A stretch of 11,557 bases of DNA from CAZOVK01 sp964583165. Lineage in GTDB: Bacteria > Bacillota > Clostridia > Lachnospirales > WRAX01. The notes beneath the pieces were generated by a model, which was not told the origin of the DNA, searched no databases, and was given only the letters and a program-made list of their open reading frames with translations. Positions within the stretch are counted from its first letter, which is position 1, and each line of letters opens with the position of its first letter. Positions 1 through 7,339 of this stretch are shown here, in pieces. The stretch spans positions 1 through 11,557 of the forward strand of contig CAZOVK010000074.1 of the NCBI GenBank assembly GCA_964583165.1, written 5' to 3'. The position numbers and the translations under genes are program-made.

Positions 1-923
1 CCGTTTGTTGGGCTAAGCGCGGCGCAAATTGTGAACAACCCCGTATCTGAATAACTCGTGTTAAACGAATACACTGAGTAAACCAAACCCATGCGCTCGC
101 GGATATGCTGGAACAGGCGGCTACTCATGCCGCCGCCGAAAATCGTGTTAAGCGCCGCCATTGTGTAGGTATCGTCAGTGCCCAGCCCAAATGACGGGAA
201 CGCCACACCCAAGTGAAGCTGTTCAATATCCTTTTCGCGTGAATAAACGCCCGCTCGATAAGTCGTGTTGGCATGTTTCGCGGCATCATTCGTGCCCGTG
301 AAGCCTTCCAGTTGTCTGGCTAACTTCTCGTACATCTCATCGGGGTCAAAACTCCCCGCTACAGCGATTACCGTATTCTCAGGCAGATAGTTTTCGCGGA
401 AATACCCGTTGACTTTATCATGATTAAACGTAGAGATACTCTCTTTCGTGCCCAGAATCGGCATCCCAAGTGAATCTGACGGCCAGACATTCTTTTGAAG
501 CACATCATGCATCAAATCGTCCGGCGTGTCTTCATACATATTGATTTCTTCGGTCACCACGCCGATTTCGCGCTTGACTTCCTCATCTTCGAACAGTGAG
601 TTGAAAAACATATCAGATAACACGTCATAGGCGCGGTCAAAATGCTGGTCGAGCACGCGCGTGTAATAGCACGTAAATTCCTTTGTCGTGTAGGCGTTGA
701 GCTGACCGCCCAGTTCGTCAAGTTCATCCGCGACCTGTTGAGCAGTGCGGTTTTTCGTGCCCTTAAAAAGCATATGCTCTATGAAATGGCAGATGCCGTT
801 TGTTTCGGGCGTTTCATTACGCGAACCGCGCTTCACGAAAAAACCGAACGCTACAGAGCGCATGGATGGCATGGGGTCAAGGGCTATGCGAAGCCCTGAC
901 TTTAGGGTTTTTATGGTTATCAT
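1..923 (-). CDS. M16 (insulinase/MPP-like) zinc metallopeptidase, C-terminus off the left edge
   Basis: The frame is open from an ATG at 923 to the window edge, giving 307 codons of a family that usually has about 410-430 residues. The inverted zinc motif HFIEH lies at residues 46-50, with Glu126 (76 residues after His50) as the expected third zinc ligand. Residues 263-285 carry the GGGMSSRLFQ...R..GLVYS segment typical of the second M16 domain, with its Arg/Tyr pair. The motifs match processing-peptidase-like M16B proteins such as B. subtilis MlpA/YmxG; no signal peptide is seen, so it is probably cytoplasmic. The start is supported by AAAGGGGA about 6 bases upstream. It is the last visible gene of the minus-strand operon, 47 bases after the second chromate-transporter half, with no terminator between. 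The family assignment is firm; the substrate is unknown. Confidence 0.93.
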   Translation of the reverse strand, partial: MITIKTLKSGLRIALDPMPSMRSVAFGFFVKRGSRNETPETNGICHFIEHMLFKGTKNRTAQQVADELDELGGQLNAYTTKEFTCYYTRVLDQHFDRAYDVLSDMFFNSLFEDEEVKREIGVVTEEINMYEDTPDDLMHDVLQKNVWPSDSLGMPILGTKESISTFNHDKVNGYFRENYLPENTVIAVAGSFDPDEMYEKLARQLEGFTGTNDAAKHANTTYRAGVYSREKDIEQLHLGVAFPSFGLGTDDTYTMAALNTIFGGGMSSRLFQHIRERMGLVYSVYSFNTSYSDTGLFTICAALSPTN

Positions 924-970
924 CTATTTTCCCCTTTGATGGTTAGTTTCATATTATTATGGCTGTTGTG

Positions 971-1540
971 TCACAAAATTATCAGACCGACAACACCCGC
1001 GCCCAAAAGTATCCACATGGGGCTGATTTTCGTCTTGTAGTTAACGAGAAATGCCGCAACAGCAATCAGTAGTGCTTTAGGGTTAATCGCGGTAATATCC
1101 AGCGCCGCTAGTTTCGTAAAATCTATAATCGACAGACGCGCGAACAACACGGCCGAGCCGAGAATCAAGCCGATAACAGACGGACGAATACCACCCATGA
1201 CATTCTTGACCTTCTGGTTCGAGCCAAAAGTCACGAAGAAACGGGCAATAATATATATAATGATAAACGCGGGCAAACTCACCGCGAATGTCGCAACCGC
1301 CGCGTAGAACATGCCCATCGCGGGGTTTTCGCCCAGAATTGCGCCGACATATGTAGCCACGTTGACCGCGAGTGGCCCCGGCGTGACCTGACTGATGGCG
1401 ACCACATTCGCGTATGTCGCACTCGTCATTAAGCCGGCCGTTGTGAGTTCCTTCTCGATTATCGCGACCATAGCATAACCGCCGCCGAAGCTGAACAGCC
1501 CAATCTTAAAAAACATGACAAACAGTTGAAGCGCGAGCAT
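971..1540 (-). CDS. chrA: Chromate-transporter family protein, half-size subunit 2 (ChrA-like)
   Basis: This 189-residue hydrophobic protein is a single CHR domain. It carries the family hallmark FFKIGLFSFGGGYAM near residues 10-24 and SQVTPGPLAVN near residues 50-60, followed by several membrane segments. Full-length ChrA proteins have two CHR domains (about 400 residues). Short-chain forms such as B. subtilis YwrA/YwrB are encoded as adjacent pairs and are thought to work together. The ATG overlaps the stop of the upstream half by one base (TAATG), and GGGGGAGGG lies about 6 bases before it, so translational coupling is likely. Chromate efflux is the known role of the family; the natural substrate here is not shown by the sequence. 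Confidence 0.92.
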   Translation of the reverse strand: MLALQLFVMFFKIGLFSFGGGYAMVAIIEKELTTAGLMTSATYANVVAISQVTPGPLAVNVATYVGAILGENPAMGMFYAAVATFAVSLPAFIIIYIIARFFVTFGSNQKVKNVMGGIRPSVIGLILGSAVLFARLSIIDFTKLAALDITAINPKALLIAVAAFLVNYKTKISPMWILLGAGVVGLIIL

Positions 1541-2115
1541 TATTTACCCTCCCCCGTCATCTGTTTTTTCTGTTTGAAGCCGTAATACATAAAGCCCAGA
1601 ACGCCACCCGTCAATACGATAACGGCGACATCAAGCCCCAAGAAGATTGTCGCGATAACGCTTAAAATCGCGAGCACAATACCGAATTTGTCAACAACCG
1701 CCGACTTGCCGAGTTTCACCGCGGCTAAGATAATGAGCGGCACGACAGCCGAGCGAATACCCAAGAAGAACCGAGCGAGATACTCGTTATCGCCGATATT
1801 CTGCAAGAAGAACGCGATAATCAAGATAATGATATAAGACGGCATCACAACGCCCAAACACGACGCAATTAGCCCCGGCACGCCCGCGATTGTATACCCG
1901 ATATACATAGACGAGTTTATCGCGATAACGCCCGGCAAACTCTGCGAAATCGCGAAGATGTCCACAATCTGTTTGTCGTCAACCCATTTTTGCTTTTCGA
2001 CAAACTCGTTGCGCATAATCGGGAGCATCGCAAGCCCACCGCCTATTGTGAACGCGCCAACCTTGAAGAAGATGGTGAACAGTTTGAGTAAGTCCTTAAA
2101 ACTACGCTTCTCCAT
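1540..2115 (-). CDS. chrA: Chromate-transporter family protein, half-size subunit 1 (ChrA-like)
   Basis: This is a 191-residue membrane protein with one CHR domain. The N-terminal motif FFKVGAFTIGGGLAMLP lies near residues 16-32 and the second motif AISQSLPGVIAINSS follows near residue 55. The second motif departs from the canonical SQ.TPGP (SLPGV instead of TPGP), while the partner gene keeps it, which suggests two specialised, complementary halves. I prefer the ATG at 2115, because AGGGG sits 6 bases upstream of it; a GTG at 2121 in the same frame would overlap that ribosome-binding site. The gene lies 21 bases after the GerMN gene and its stop overlaps the start of the second half, so it belongs to the same operon. 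Confidence 0.92.
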   Translation of the reverse strand: MEKRSFKDLLKLFTIFFKVGAFTIGGGLAMLPIMRNEFVEKQKWVDDKQIVDIFAISQSLPGVIAINSSMYIGYTIAGVPGLIASCLGVVMPSYIIILIIAFFLQNIGDNEYLARFFLGIRSAVVPLIILAAVKLGKSAVVDKFGIVLAILSVIATIFLGLDVAVIVLTGGVLGFMYYGFKQKKQMTGEGK

Positions 2116-2136
2116 AATCACCCCTGAATTTATTCT

Positions 2137-3099
2137 TTACTGTATTAAATCCGCGTTTCTCTCCAATGGCTTGCTTAAATCAAACCCGCCCTTAGACTCC
2201 GCGATTTTGTTACCCTCAATGAGAAATTGTACCTTCGTAACATAACTTAACTCCGTCAGCGTGTCTACTATTGAATATAGCATGAGTTCCTCGGAGCTAC
2301 TGCCACCTAAAAATTTGTTCATGAAGTCCGCGTTGAGGTTCACGAAGCAGATACCCTCGCCCGTTGTGATGTCGATAATGACCGTTTCAATGGGTATCGT
2401 GCGGTAACTCGTTTCCTCAATCGGCCCTTTGAGCAGTTCCTCCATGAGAGAGCGTTCAATAGGTTGGTTCGGGTTGATTTCTATTTCGCGCTCCTCTGTC
2501 ACCAAATACATGGCGTTCGTATCCGAGAAATAGAGCTTAACTGTGCGTTTTTCTGTTTTTACATTCAATACATCATCCGTAATAACCACATTCTCGCGAT
2601 TCAACAATCCCAACGGCTGACCGTTCAGCGACAGTAATTCCTCATTCCCAATGTATATGTGAACATTGTCAATAAATTCAAGACCCGTGAGCGTCCAGAC
2701 CAAGGCGGCGCGACAGAATAATTCTTGTTGTGGCGTGAGTGATTTATAACTTGTAGACAAACTCACCTCAGCCACATGGTCAGCCGTGATTATTACGTCA
2801 TCAAGGCGTACCTCTGAGGGTATGCTCTTGACAAGATTCGTTTCCTTTGGCCCCTCCAACAACTTCGTGAGCACAGCCAGCGTCATGCTTTCTTCGTCAC
2901 CGCGCGTTATGGCGTGTTGTTCGGCTTCAAGCCCATTCGACGTGGGGTTCACAAAATAGATGTTTATGCTCATGCTGTCAGATTTGGTTTCACTCGGGTA
3001 GTATGTAACAGCCGTATAAAGCCCAATGCCGAGCAACAACACAAGAACCAACGCCGCAAGCGCAAGGCTCCATTTATTCCCCTTTTTCAGTTTACTCAT
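2137..3099 (-). CDS. Membrane-anchored protein with two GerMN domains
   Basis: This 320-residue protein has an N-terminal membrane anchor (about residues 10-33) and no lipobox cysteine, so it is probably held by the helix with its bulk outside the membrane. Two GerMN repeats follow, at about 44-160 and 187-303. Each has an opening beta strand (INIYF, VKLYF), an LLEGP/LLKGP turn, a short I-P segment, and a closing helix plus strand (VHIYIG, VQFLIEG). The tail FDLSKPLERN is typical of the family. The ATG at 3099 is chosen because GGAGGG lies 5 bases upstream; it overlaps the kinase stop by 8 bases (ATGAGTAA). GerMN domains occur in spore germination protein GerM and in LpqB, which works with the MtrB kinase. 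Its place directly after a kinase gene makes a regulatory partner role likely, by inference. Confidence 0.9.
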   Translation of the reverse strand: MSKLKKGNKWSLALAALVLVLLLGIGLYTAVTYYPSETKSDSMSINIYFVNPTSNGLEAEQHAITRGDEESMTLAVLTKLLEGPKETNLVKSIPSEVRLDDVIITADHVAEVSLSTSYKSLTPQQELFCRAALVWTLTGLEFIDNVHIYIGNEELLSLNGQPLGLLNRENVVITDDVLNVKTEKRTVKLYFSDTNAMYLVTEEREIEINPNQPIERSLMEELLKGPIEETSYRTIPIETVIIDITTGEGICFVNLNADFMNKFLGGSSSEELMLYSIVDTLTELSYVTKVQFLIEGNKIAESKGGFDLSKPLERNADLIQ

Positions 3100-4513
3100 C
3101 TCGTCCCTCCGCAATCACGAGCGGTTGGTGCAGCGGTAGTCTTACGACAAACGCCGAACCCTCGCCCAGTTTACTTGAGAGCTTGATACTCCCGTTGTGT
3201 AGTAGTACGGTTTTGTGTGTAATCGAGAGCCCCAGACCTGTGCCTCCTGTTTCGCGGTCGCGCGTCTTGTCCACGCGGTAGAAACGGTTGAAGACCTTGG
3301 GTTGTTCCTCCTCCGTAATGCCAATGCCTGTGTCAATTACCGTGACATAGGCGTTTTGATTGTCACTGTCAATAATGACCTTGACAGTGCCGCCGCTTTC
3401 CGTATATTTGATGGCGTTTTCAATCAGATTAGACAGCGCAAGCGATAGCTTAATCTCGTCGGCGTCAATGAAAACCTGTTTTACATCCTCATACAACAAC
3501 TCGATATTCTTCTGCTCGGCTAGTGGATATAGGCGTTTCAGCAATTCTTCGATAATCTTGTTCAGCCGAATGCTTCTAAGCGTAAGCGGGTTTTCGGTTC
3601 TGTCGAGTTTAACCAGTGTGAGAAGCTCATTGATAATCATGGTCATGCGGTCAATCTCACTGTTTATATCGACCAGAAACTCACGATATACAGACTTAGG
3701 TATATTCTCCTGTGTGATAATCGCCTCGCTCAACACCTTCATTGAACTCAGCGGTGTTTTTAATTCATGGCTCACGTTAGAAACGAACTCCTGACGCGTG
3801 GTTTCTACCCTTTCAAGCTGGTTACACATGTTGTTAAACGCGGCGGAAAGCTCCGCGAACTCATCGCGCCCCTTCACAGTAACGCGGCTCGAAAGTTGCC
3901 CGTCTGTCATGCGTTGAACGGCTTCAAGCAGGCGCTTGGCGGGGTTCAGCAACACATACGATATTATCACAACCAGTACAACAACAATTATACCCAGCGG
4001 TATCGCCATAGTGACCAGATTCATACGCACATCATTCAATAACAGGTTTATTTCATCTATCGGCGCGATAATGAGCACAGCGCCTACGATTTCCTTGTCC
4101 TTGTTCTCTATCTGAACGGCCGCATACATTACGCTTGAGTCATTTTTAAGCCGCGCGACATTGTTGCCGCTCAGCGCCTCCATTATCTCTGTATTCATCA
4201 GCGTCTTGCCAATCTGCGATTTTGACGAATCATTCACGACATATGCCATTTTGTCCACGACAATAACGCGGTTACCGTTGCGGCTTTGTGCCTCTAGCTC
4301 CTCGTCAAACAGCGGGCGCTTCAATTCGTCAAACAAATAATTCTTTCTATCGATACTTATGGCCAACTGGTTCGCTAGATATTTGAGCGCAACGCCCCGC
4401 TGATTCGCAAAATAATCGGCAAGCCCGTTCGATATGGTGAGAGCGAACGCAACGAGTGGTATGAAGCCAATCAACAAATACGTCAAAAACAGCTTAACGC
4501 GCATACTGCTCAT
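3092..4513 (-). CDS. Sensor histidine kinase (WalK/PhoR-like, Cache-HAMP-HisKA-HATPase)
   Basis: This 473-residue inner-membrane kinase has TM1 at about 7-29, an extracytoplasmic sensor of about 135 residues, TM2 at about 166-188, HAMP at about 188-240, HisKA with His249 in SHELKTP, and a HATPase domain. The HATPase domain has an N box with Asn366, a G1 box DTGIGI at 394, an F box FNRFYR at 408, and a G2 box GGTGLGLS at 423. The sensor pattern (VIVVDK..YVVNDSS...IGK) resembles the Cache domain of WalK; there is no cytoplasmic PAS domain, unlike WalK. The start is uncertain. A TTG at 4534 is in frame but its AAGGG site is only one base away; the ATG at 4513 has a weak CTGGG about 8 bases upstream; ATG 4504 is also possible. 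It lies directly downstream of its response regulator and overlaps the GerMN gene. Confidence 0.95.
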   Translation of the reverse strand: MSSMRVKLFLTYLLIGFIPLVAFALTISNGLADYFANQRGVALKYLANQLAISIDRKNYLFDELKRPLFDEELEAQSRNGNRVIVVDKMAYVVNDSSKSQIGKTLMNTEIMEALSGNNVARLKNDSSVMYAAVQIENKDKEIVGAVLIIAPIDEINLLLNDVRMNLVTMAIPLGIIVVVLVVIISYVLLNPAKRLLEAVQRMTDGQLSSRVTVKGRDEFAELSAAFNNMCNQLERVETTRQEFVSNVSHELKTPLSSMKVLSEAIITQENIPKSVYREFLVDINSEIDRMTMIINELLTLVKLDRTENPLTLRSIRLNKIIEELLKRLYPLAEQKNIELLYEDVKQVFIDADEIKLSLALSNLIENAIKYTESGGTVKVIIDSDNQNAYVTVIDTGIGITEEEQPKVFNRFYRVDKTRDRETGGTGLGLSITHKTVLLHNGSIKLSSKLGEGSAFVVRLPLHQPLVIAEGRDE

Positions 4514-4544
4514 GGTATAACCCAGTCGGCGCAAGCCCTTGAAT

Positions 4545-5237
4545 CTACTTAAAATAATAACCTACTCCCCATTTCGTGTGAATGTACTTAGGGTCAGATG
4601 GGTTTTCCTCAATCTTTTCACGCAAGCGCCGTACATGCACGTCAACCGTCCGAACATCCCCGATAAATTCATAACCCCAGACCGTGTTCAACAGAGATTC
4701 ACGGCTGTAGACCTTACCCGGGTTTTCCATAAACAGCTCCAATAGGTCAAACTCTTTGGCGGTGAGGTTGATTTCATCCCCACGAATCGTCAGGCGGCGG
4801 TACTCCTTCTCTATCTCTAAATCTCGCATAACAATGGTATTCTTCTTCTCTTGAACAGGAATCAGCGGCTTACGCTGACTGCGGCGCAAAATCGCCTTGA
4901 TACGCGCCTTTAACTCCAATATGTTAAACGGCTTCGTCATGTAGTCGTCCGCGCCGTTCTCTAGCCCCATAATCTTGTCTATGTCATCACCCTTAGCCGT
5001 CAACATAATGACGGGCACACTCGAAAACCCTCGAATCTCTTGACAAACCTTCATGCCGTCCAATTTCGGCAACATTACGTCCAGTACCACGAGATTATAC
5101 TCAAAGTCACGCGCCAGTCTAAGAGCCTCCTCGCCGTCATAGGCCGCATCTACCTCCATGCCCTCTTGCTCCAGTGAAAACTTTATGCCCTTAACAATGA
5201 GTTTCTCGTCATCTACAATCAGAATCCTATACGCCAT
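4545..5237 (-). CDS. OmpR/PhoB-family response regulator (WalR/MtrA-like)
   Basis: This 230-residue DNA-binding response regulator has a receiver domain at about 1-118 with the acidic pocket Asp9/Asp10, phosphoacceptor Asp53 (VVLDVMLP), Thr80 and Lys102 (TKPF). A winged-helix output domain spans about 135-230, with the recognition-helix segment VRTVDVHVRRLREKI and a GVGYYF hairpin at the C-terminus. All conserved phosphorylation residues are present, so it should be a working partner of the kinase that follows about 31 bases downstream. The start has AGGGGG 6 bases upstream. The output helix closely resembles that of WalR (YycF) and MtrA, which control cell-wall enzymes. That resemblance is shared by many PhoB-type regulators, so I do not assign the name walR. 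Confidence 0.96.
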   Translation of the reverse strand: MAYRILIVDDEKLIVKGIKFSLEQEGMEVDAAYDGEEALRLARDFEYNLVVLDVMLPKLDGMKVCQEIRGFSSVPVIMLTAKGDDIDKIMGLENGADDYMTKPFNILELKARIKAILRRSQRKPLIPVQEKKNTIVMRDLEIEKEYRRLTIRGDEINLTAKEFDLLELFMENPGKVYSRESLLNTVWGYEFIGDVRTVDVHVRRLREKIEENPSDPKYIHTKWGVGYYFK

Positions 5238-5247
5238 AATAGCCCCC

Positions 5248-5805
5248 TTAATTACTGACCTTTATGTAATCCCTTAATCTCTCGAATGTTTTTTCGCCTA
5301 TTCCCTTGACATTCATTATATCCTCAATTTGGGCGAAACCGCCCGTTTGTTCGCGGTATTTGATGATTTCTTCGGCCGTGACCTTGCCAATGCCCGACAG
5401 GCTAGTGAGTTCCTCCGCTGTGGCTGTGTTCAGGTTGATTCTTTTGTCTTCAGGCTGTGGTATGTCTTCGCCTTTCGCCGGCACATGTATCGTTTGCCCA
5501 TCATAAACCAACGCCGCCATATCGATAAGTTCTGTATTCGCGTCGCTCGTAACACCACCCGCAAGCTCAATCGCATCACTGACGCGACTGCCCGTTTCCA
5601 CGGCAAACACGCCGGGAGTATTGACATTTCCGCTTACATACACCATAATTGTATGTGTATCACCCGTCTGCGTTTCCTCATTGCCGTTATTCGGCATGAA
5701 AACTAAGCGGTTCTCGGGCGAAATACGCTCTAAATACCAATACCCGAATAAAACCACACAAACAATGGCTATAATATAGAAATACAAATTTTTCCTAAAA
5801 TCCAT
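5248..5805 (-). CDS. comEA: ComEA-type DNA-binding competence protein (SLBB + helix-hairpin-helix)
   Basis: This 185-residue protein has a membrane anchor at about 5-22, a SLBB domain at about 52-109 (VYVSGNVNTPGVF through TIHVPA), and a C-terminal double helix-hairpin-helix at about 122-183 (INLNTATAEEL, LSGIG, VKGIG). ComEA is the membrane receptor that binds incoming double-stranded DNA during transformation, and size and domain order fit it. The start has GAGGGG 4 bases upstream. It appears to open the minus-strand operon, 10 bases before the response regulator. The usual partner comEC is not in the window, and pairing with a two-component system is not the classical comE arrangement. A non-competence role cannot be excluded. 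Confidence 0.93.
   Translation of the reverse strand: MDFRKNLYFYIIAIVCVVLFGYWYLERISPENRLVFMPNNGNEETQTGDTHTIMVYVSGNVNTPGVFAVETGSRVSDAIELAGGVTSDANTELIDMAALVYDGQTIHVPAKGEDIPQPEDKRINLNTATAEELTSLSGIGKVTAEEIIKYREQTGGFAQIEDIMNVKGIGEKTFERLRDYIKVSN
5770..5775 (+). promoter_or_regulatory. Candidate -10 box for the carboxypeptidase gene
   Basis: A perfect TATAAT lies inside the 5' end of comEA, 68 bases before the carboxypeptidase ATG, and would leave a leader of about 60 bases. No TTGACA-like -35 box is seen at 16-18 bases upstream (AATAAA at 17). The match may only reflect the hydrophobic codons of comEA. Confidence 0.25.
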
Positions 5806-5843
5806 AAACCCCTCTATACCTGGTATGATGAAAGGATGACGTA
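5806..5843. promoter_or_regulatory. Divergent comEA / carboxypeptidase spacer with a short inverted repeat
   Basis: Only 38 bases separate the two divergent start codons, and both ribosome-binding sites (GAGGGG for comEA, AAAGGA for the carboxypeptidase) lie inside it. An 11-base inverted repeat, ATACC-T-GGTAT, sits at 5816-5826 and could be an operator, but a match this short can arise by chance. No complete promoter fits in the spacer, so transcription starts on each side probably lie inside the opposite gene. Confidence 0.35.
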
Positions 5844-7310
5844 ATGGTTAGACCAAGTTTAATTAGATTTCTGTTGACAGTATACACTATTTTTTTCTCT
5901 ATTACCACTGTTTACGCTGAAAATTTTGACGAAAACTTAAATTTTTCTTTTGAACAGGGGATTTATGCGGAAAATTCTGACAACTCGTCAGCTGATTTTG
6001 ACGCGTCAAGTATTCTCGCGCCGTCGGTTTGTGTTATGGACGTGAAGAGCGGCGCGATAGTCTATTCTAAAGACATGCGGGCGGTCTATTACCCCGCGAG
6101 TATCACGAAGGTTATGACAACCCTACTCGCTGTCGAATATGTGGAGGAAAACTTGGGCGATTACTCTGAAACGCTCACGGTTTCAGCCACGGCATCGAAC
6201 GGCATACCCTATGACGCGTCGAACATAGGAGCGCTCACGGGCGAAGTGTTTACACTGGAGGAAGCCCTCTACGCTATCATGCTGAAATCGGCTAACGAGA
6301 TGTGTTTGGCTGTGGCTGAATACATTGACGGCAGCGCGGAGAACTTCGCCGCGCACATGACAGAGCGGGCGCGTGAACTCGGCGCATATAACACCCAATT
6401 CAAGAACCCAAACGGTCTTCACGACCCCGAACACTACACAACAGCCTATGACATGGCAATTATAATGAAAGAAGCCATACGCCACGAATTCTTTGTCACG
6501 CTCATAAACGCCCAAAAGTATGAAATCGAACCGACAAACTCATACCTCGAACCGCGATACTTAATCAACACGAACCAGATGATAAACCCCCAAAGCCCGT
6601 ATTACTACGCGTTCTCTGTAGGTGGCAAAACGGGGTTCACTGACCAAGCGCAACATACGCTGGTGTCGTATCTCAAACAAAATGGCAATGAGCTGATTGT
6701 AGTTGTCATGCATGATGAGAAGAACGGCCCATACCTTGATACGGCGACGCTCGGCAACTATGGGTTTACGCAATATGGGCAAAATACACTGCTGGACTCA
6801 ACCTCTACACTTGGGGAAGTCATGGTAATTCAAAACACGAATGACGGCGAACTGGTTCTAGGCACAATCGAAGCGCAACCCGCTAAAGACATCAGACTTT
6901 ATGTGCCGAACAGCATAAACACGCGCTCTGTCGTTGTTCAAACGGACATGCCTGACAAGCTGGAAGCACCTGTCGCCAACGGTGATGTTATCGGTTTCGC
7001 GCGCGTCTACTACGGTGGGAATATCCTCGGGCAGACGGAGCTTCTCGCAAACGGCAGTGTAGCCCTTGCGGACATACCCGCCGAAGACGAGATAATACCC
7101 GCGTCACTCTCATCTGATACACAAATATCGCAGATGAAACCGAGCGGTTTTGATGTTTTAGTTGAGATGTTCTCTGCTTGGCTTCATTGGGCAATTCTCG
7201 CGGGTATTTTGCTCGTATTGTTACTTGTGATATTGCTAATCAGAAAGCTTGCGACAAAGAAAACGTATTACTATAAGCGCGGACATCTCAAACTTCATAG
7301 AAAACGATAA
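5844..7310 (+). CDS. D-alanyl-D-alanine carboxypeptidase (PBP5/DacF-like, serine peptidase S11)
   Basis: This 488-residue protein trims the terminal D-Ala from peptidoglycan stem peptides outside the membrane. It has a signal peptide (about 1-25, ending TVYA), and all three penicillin-binding motifs: SITK at 86-89 with nucleophile Ser86, SAN at 149-151, and KTG at 262-264. A PBP5-type C-terminal beta domain spans about 322-410. A clear transmembrane helix follows at about 447-467 with a basic tail, replacing the amphipathic helix that anchors classical PBP5. The start ATG has AAAGGA 7 bases upstream. The gene stands alone, divergent from comEA and followed by a terminator, not joined to spoIIA genes as dacF is in Bacillus. 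Which dac paralogue it is cannot be told. Confidence 0.95.
   Translation: MVRPSLIRFLLTVYTIFFSITTVYAENFDENLNFSFEQGIYAENSDNSSADFDASSILAPSVCVMDVKSGAIVYSKDMRAVYYPASITKVMTTLLAVEYVEENLGDYSETLTVSATASNGIPYDASNIGALTGEVFTLEEALYAIMLKSANEMCLAVAEYIDGSAENFAAHMTERARELGAYNTQFKNPNGLHDPEHYTTAYDMAIIMKEAIRHEFFVTLINAQKYEIEPTNSYLEPRYLINTNQMINPQSPYYYAFSVGGKTGFTDQAQHTLVSYLKQNGNELIVVVMHDEKNGPYLDTATLGNYGFTQYGQNTLLDSTSTLGEVMVIQNTNDGELVLGTIEAQPAKDIRLYVPNSINTRSVVVQTDMPDKLEAPVANGDVIGFARVYYGGNILGQTELLANGSVALADIPAEDEIIPASLSSDTQISQMKPSGFDVLVEMFSAWLHWAILAGILLVLLLVILLIRKLATKKTYYYKRGHLKLHRKR
5879..5907 (-). promoter_or_regulatory. Candidate promoter for the comEA operon
   Basis: On the minus strand TGGTAA (5907-5902), a 17-base A/T-rich spacer and TATACT (5884-5879) lie inside the 5' end of the carboxypeptidase gene, giving a leader of about 65 bases before comEA. 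The -35 box matches the consensus at only three of six bases, so this is a weak prediction. Confidence 0.25.
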
Positions 7311-7339
7311 AAAACCCGCCTTTTGGCGGGTCGTTTTTT
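7311..7339. terminator. Bidirectional intrinsic terminator
   Basis: A perfect 7-bp stem (ACCCGCC 7314-7320, GGCGGGT 7325-7331) encloses a TTTT loop. It is followed by CGTTTTTT on the plus strand and preceded by a run of A, which reads as T on the minus strand. It lies between the carboxypeptidase stop (7310) and the tryptophanase stop (7338-7340), so it can end both convergent transcripts. Confidence 0.92.

Noticed and set aside
642..899. Plus-strand open frame of 85 codons
   Set aside because: It lies antisense to the M16 peptidase, whose zinc motif and ribosome-binding site are on the minus strand; the product has no recognisable features.
3360..3794. Plus-strand open frame of 144 codons opposite the kinase gene
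   Set aside because: It is antisense to the HisKA/HATPase motifs of the kinase; its serine-rich product reflects the complementary codons and there is no convincing ribosome-binding site.
5821..5829. TGGTATGAT as an extended -10 box for the carboxypeptidase gene
   Set aside because: Transcription would begin around 5836, which would remove the ribosome-binding site at 5831-5836.
5874..5886. TTGACA followed by TATACA as a plus-strand promoter
   Set aside because: The boxes are almost adjacent instead of 16-18 bases apart and lie downstream of the well-supported carboxypeptidase start.
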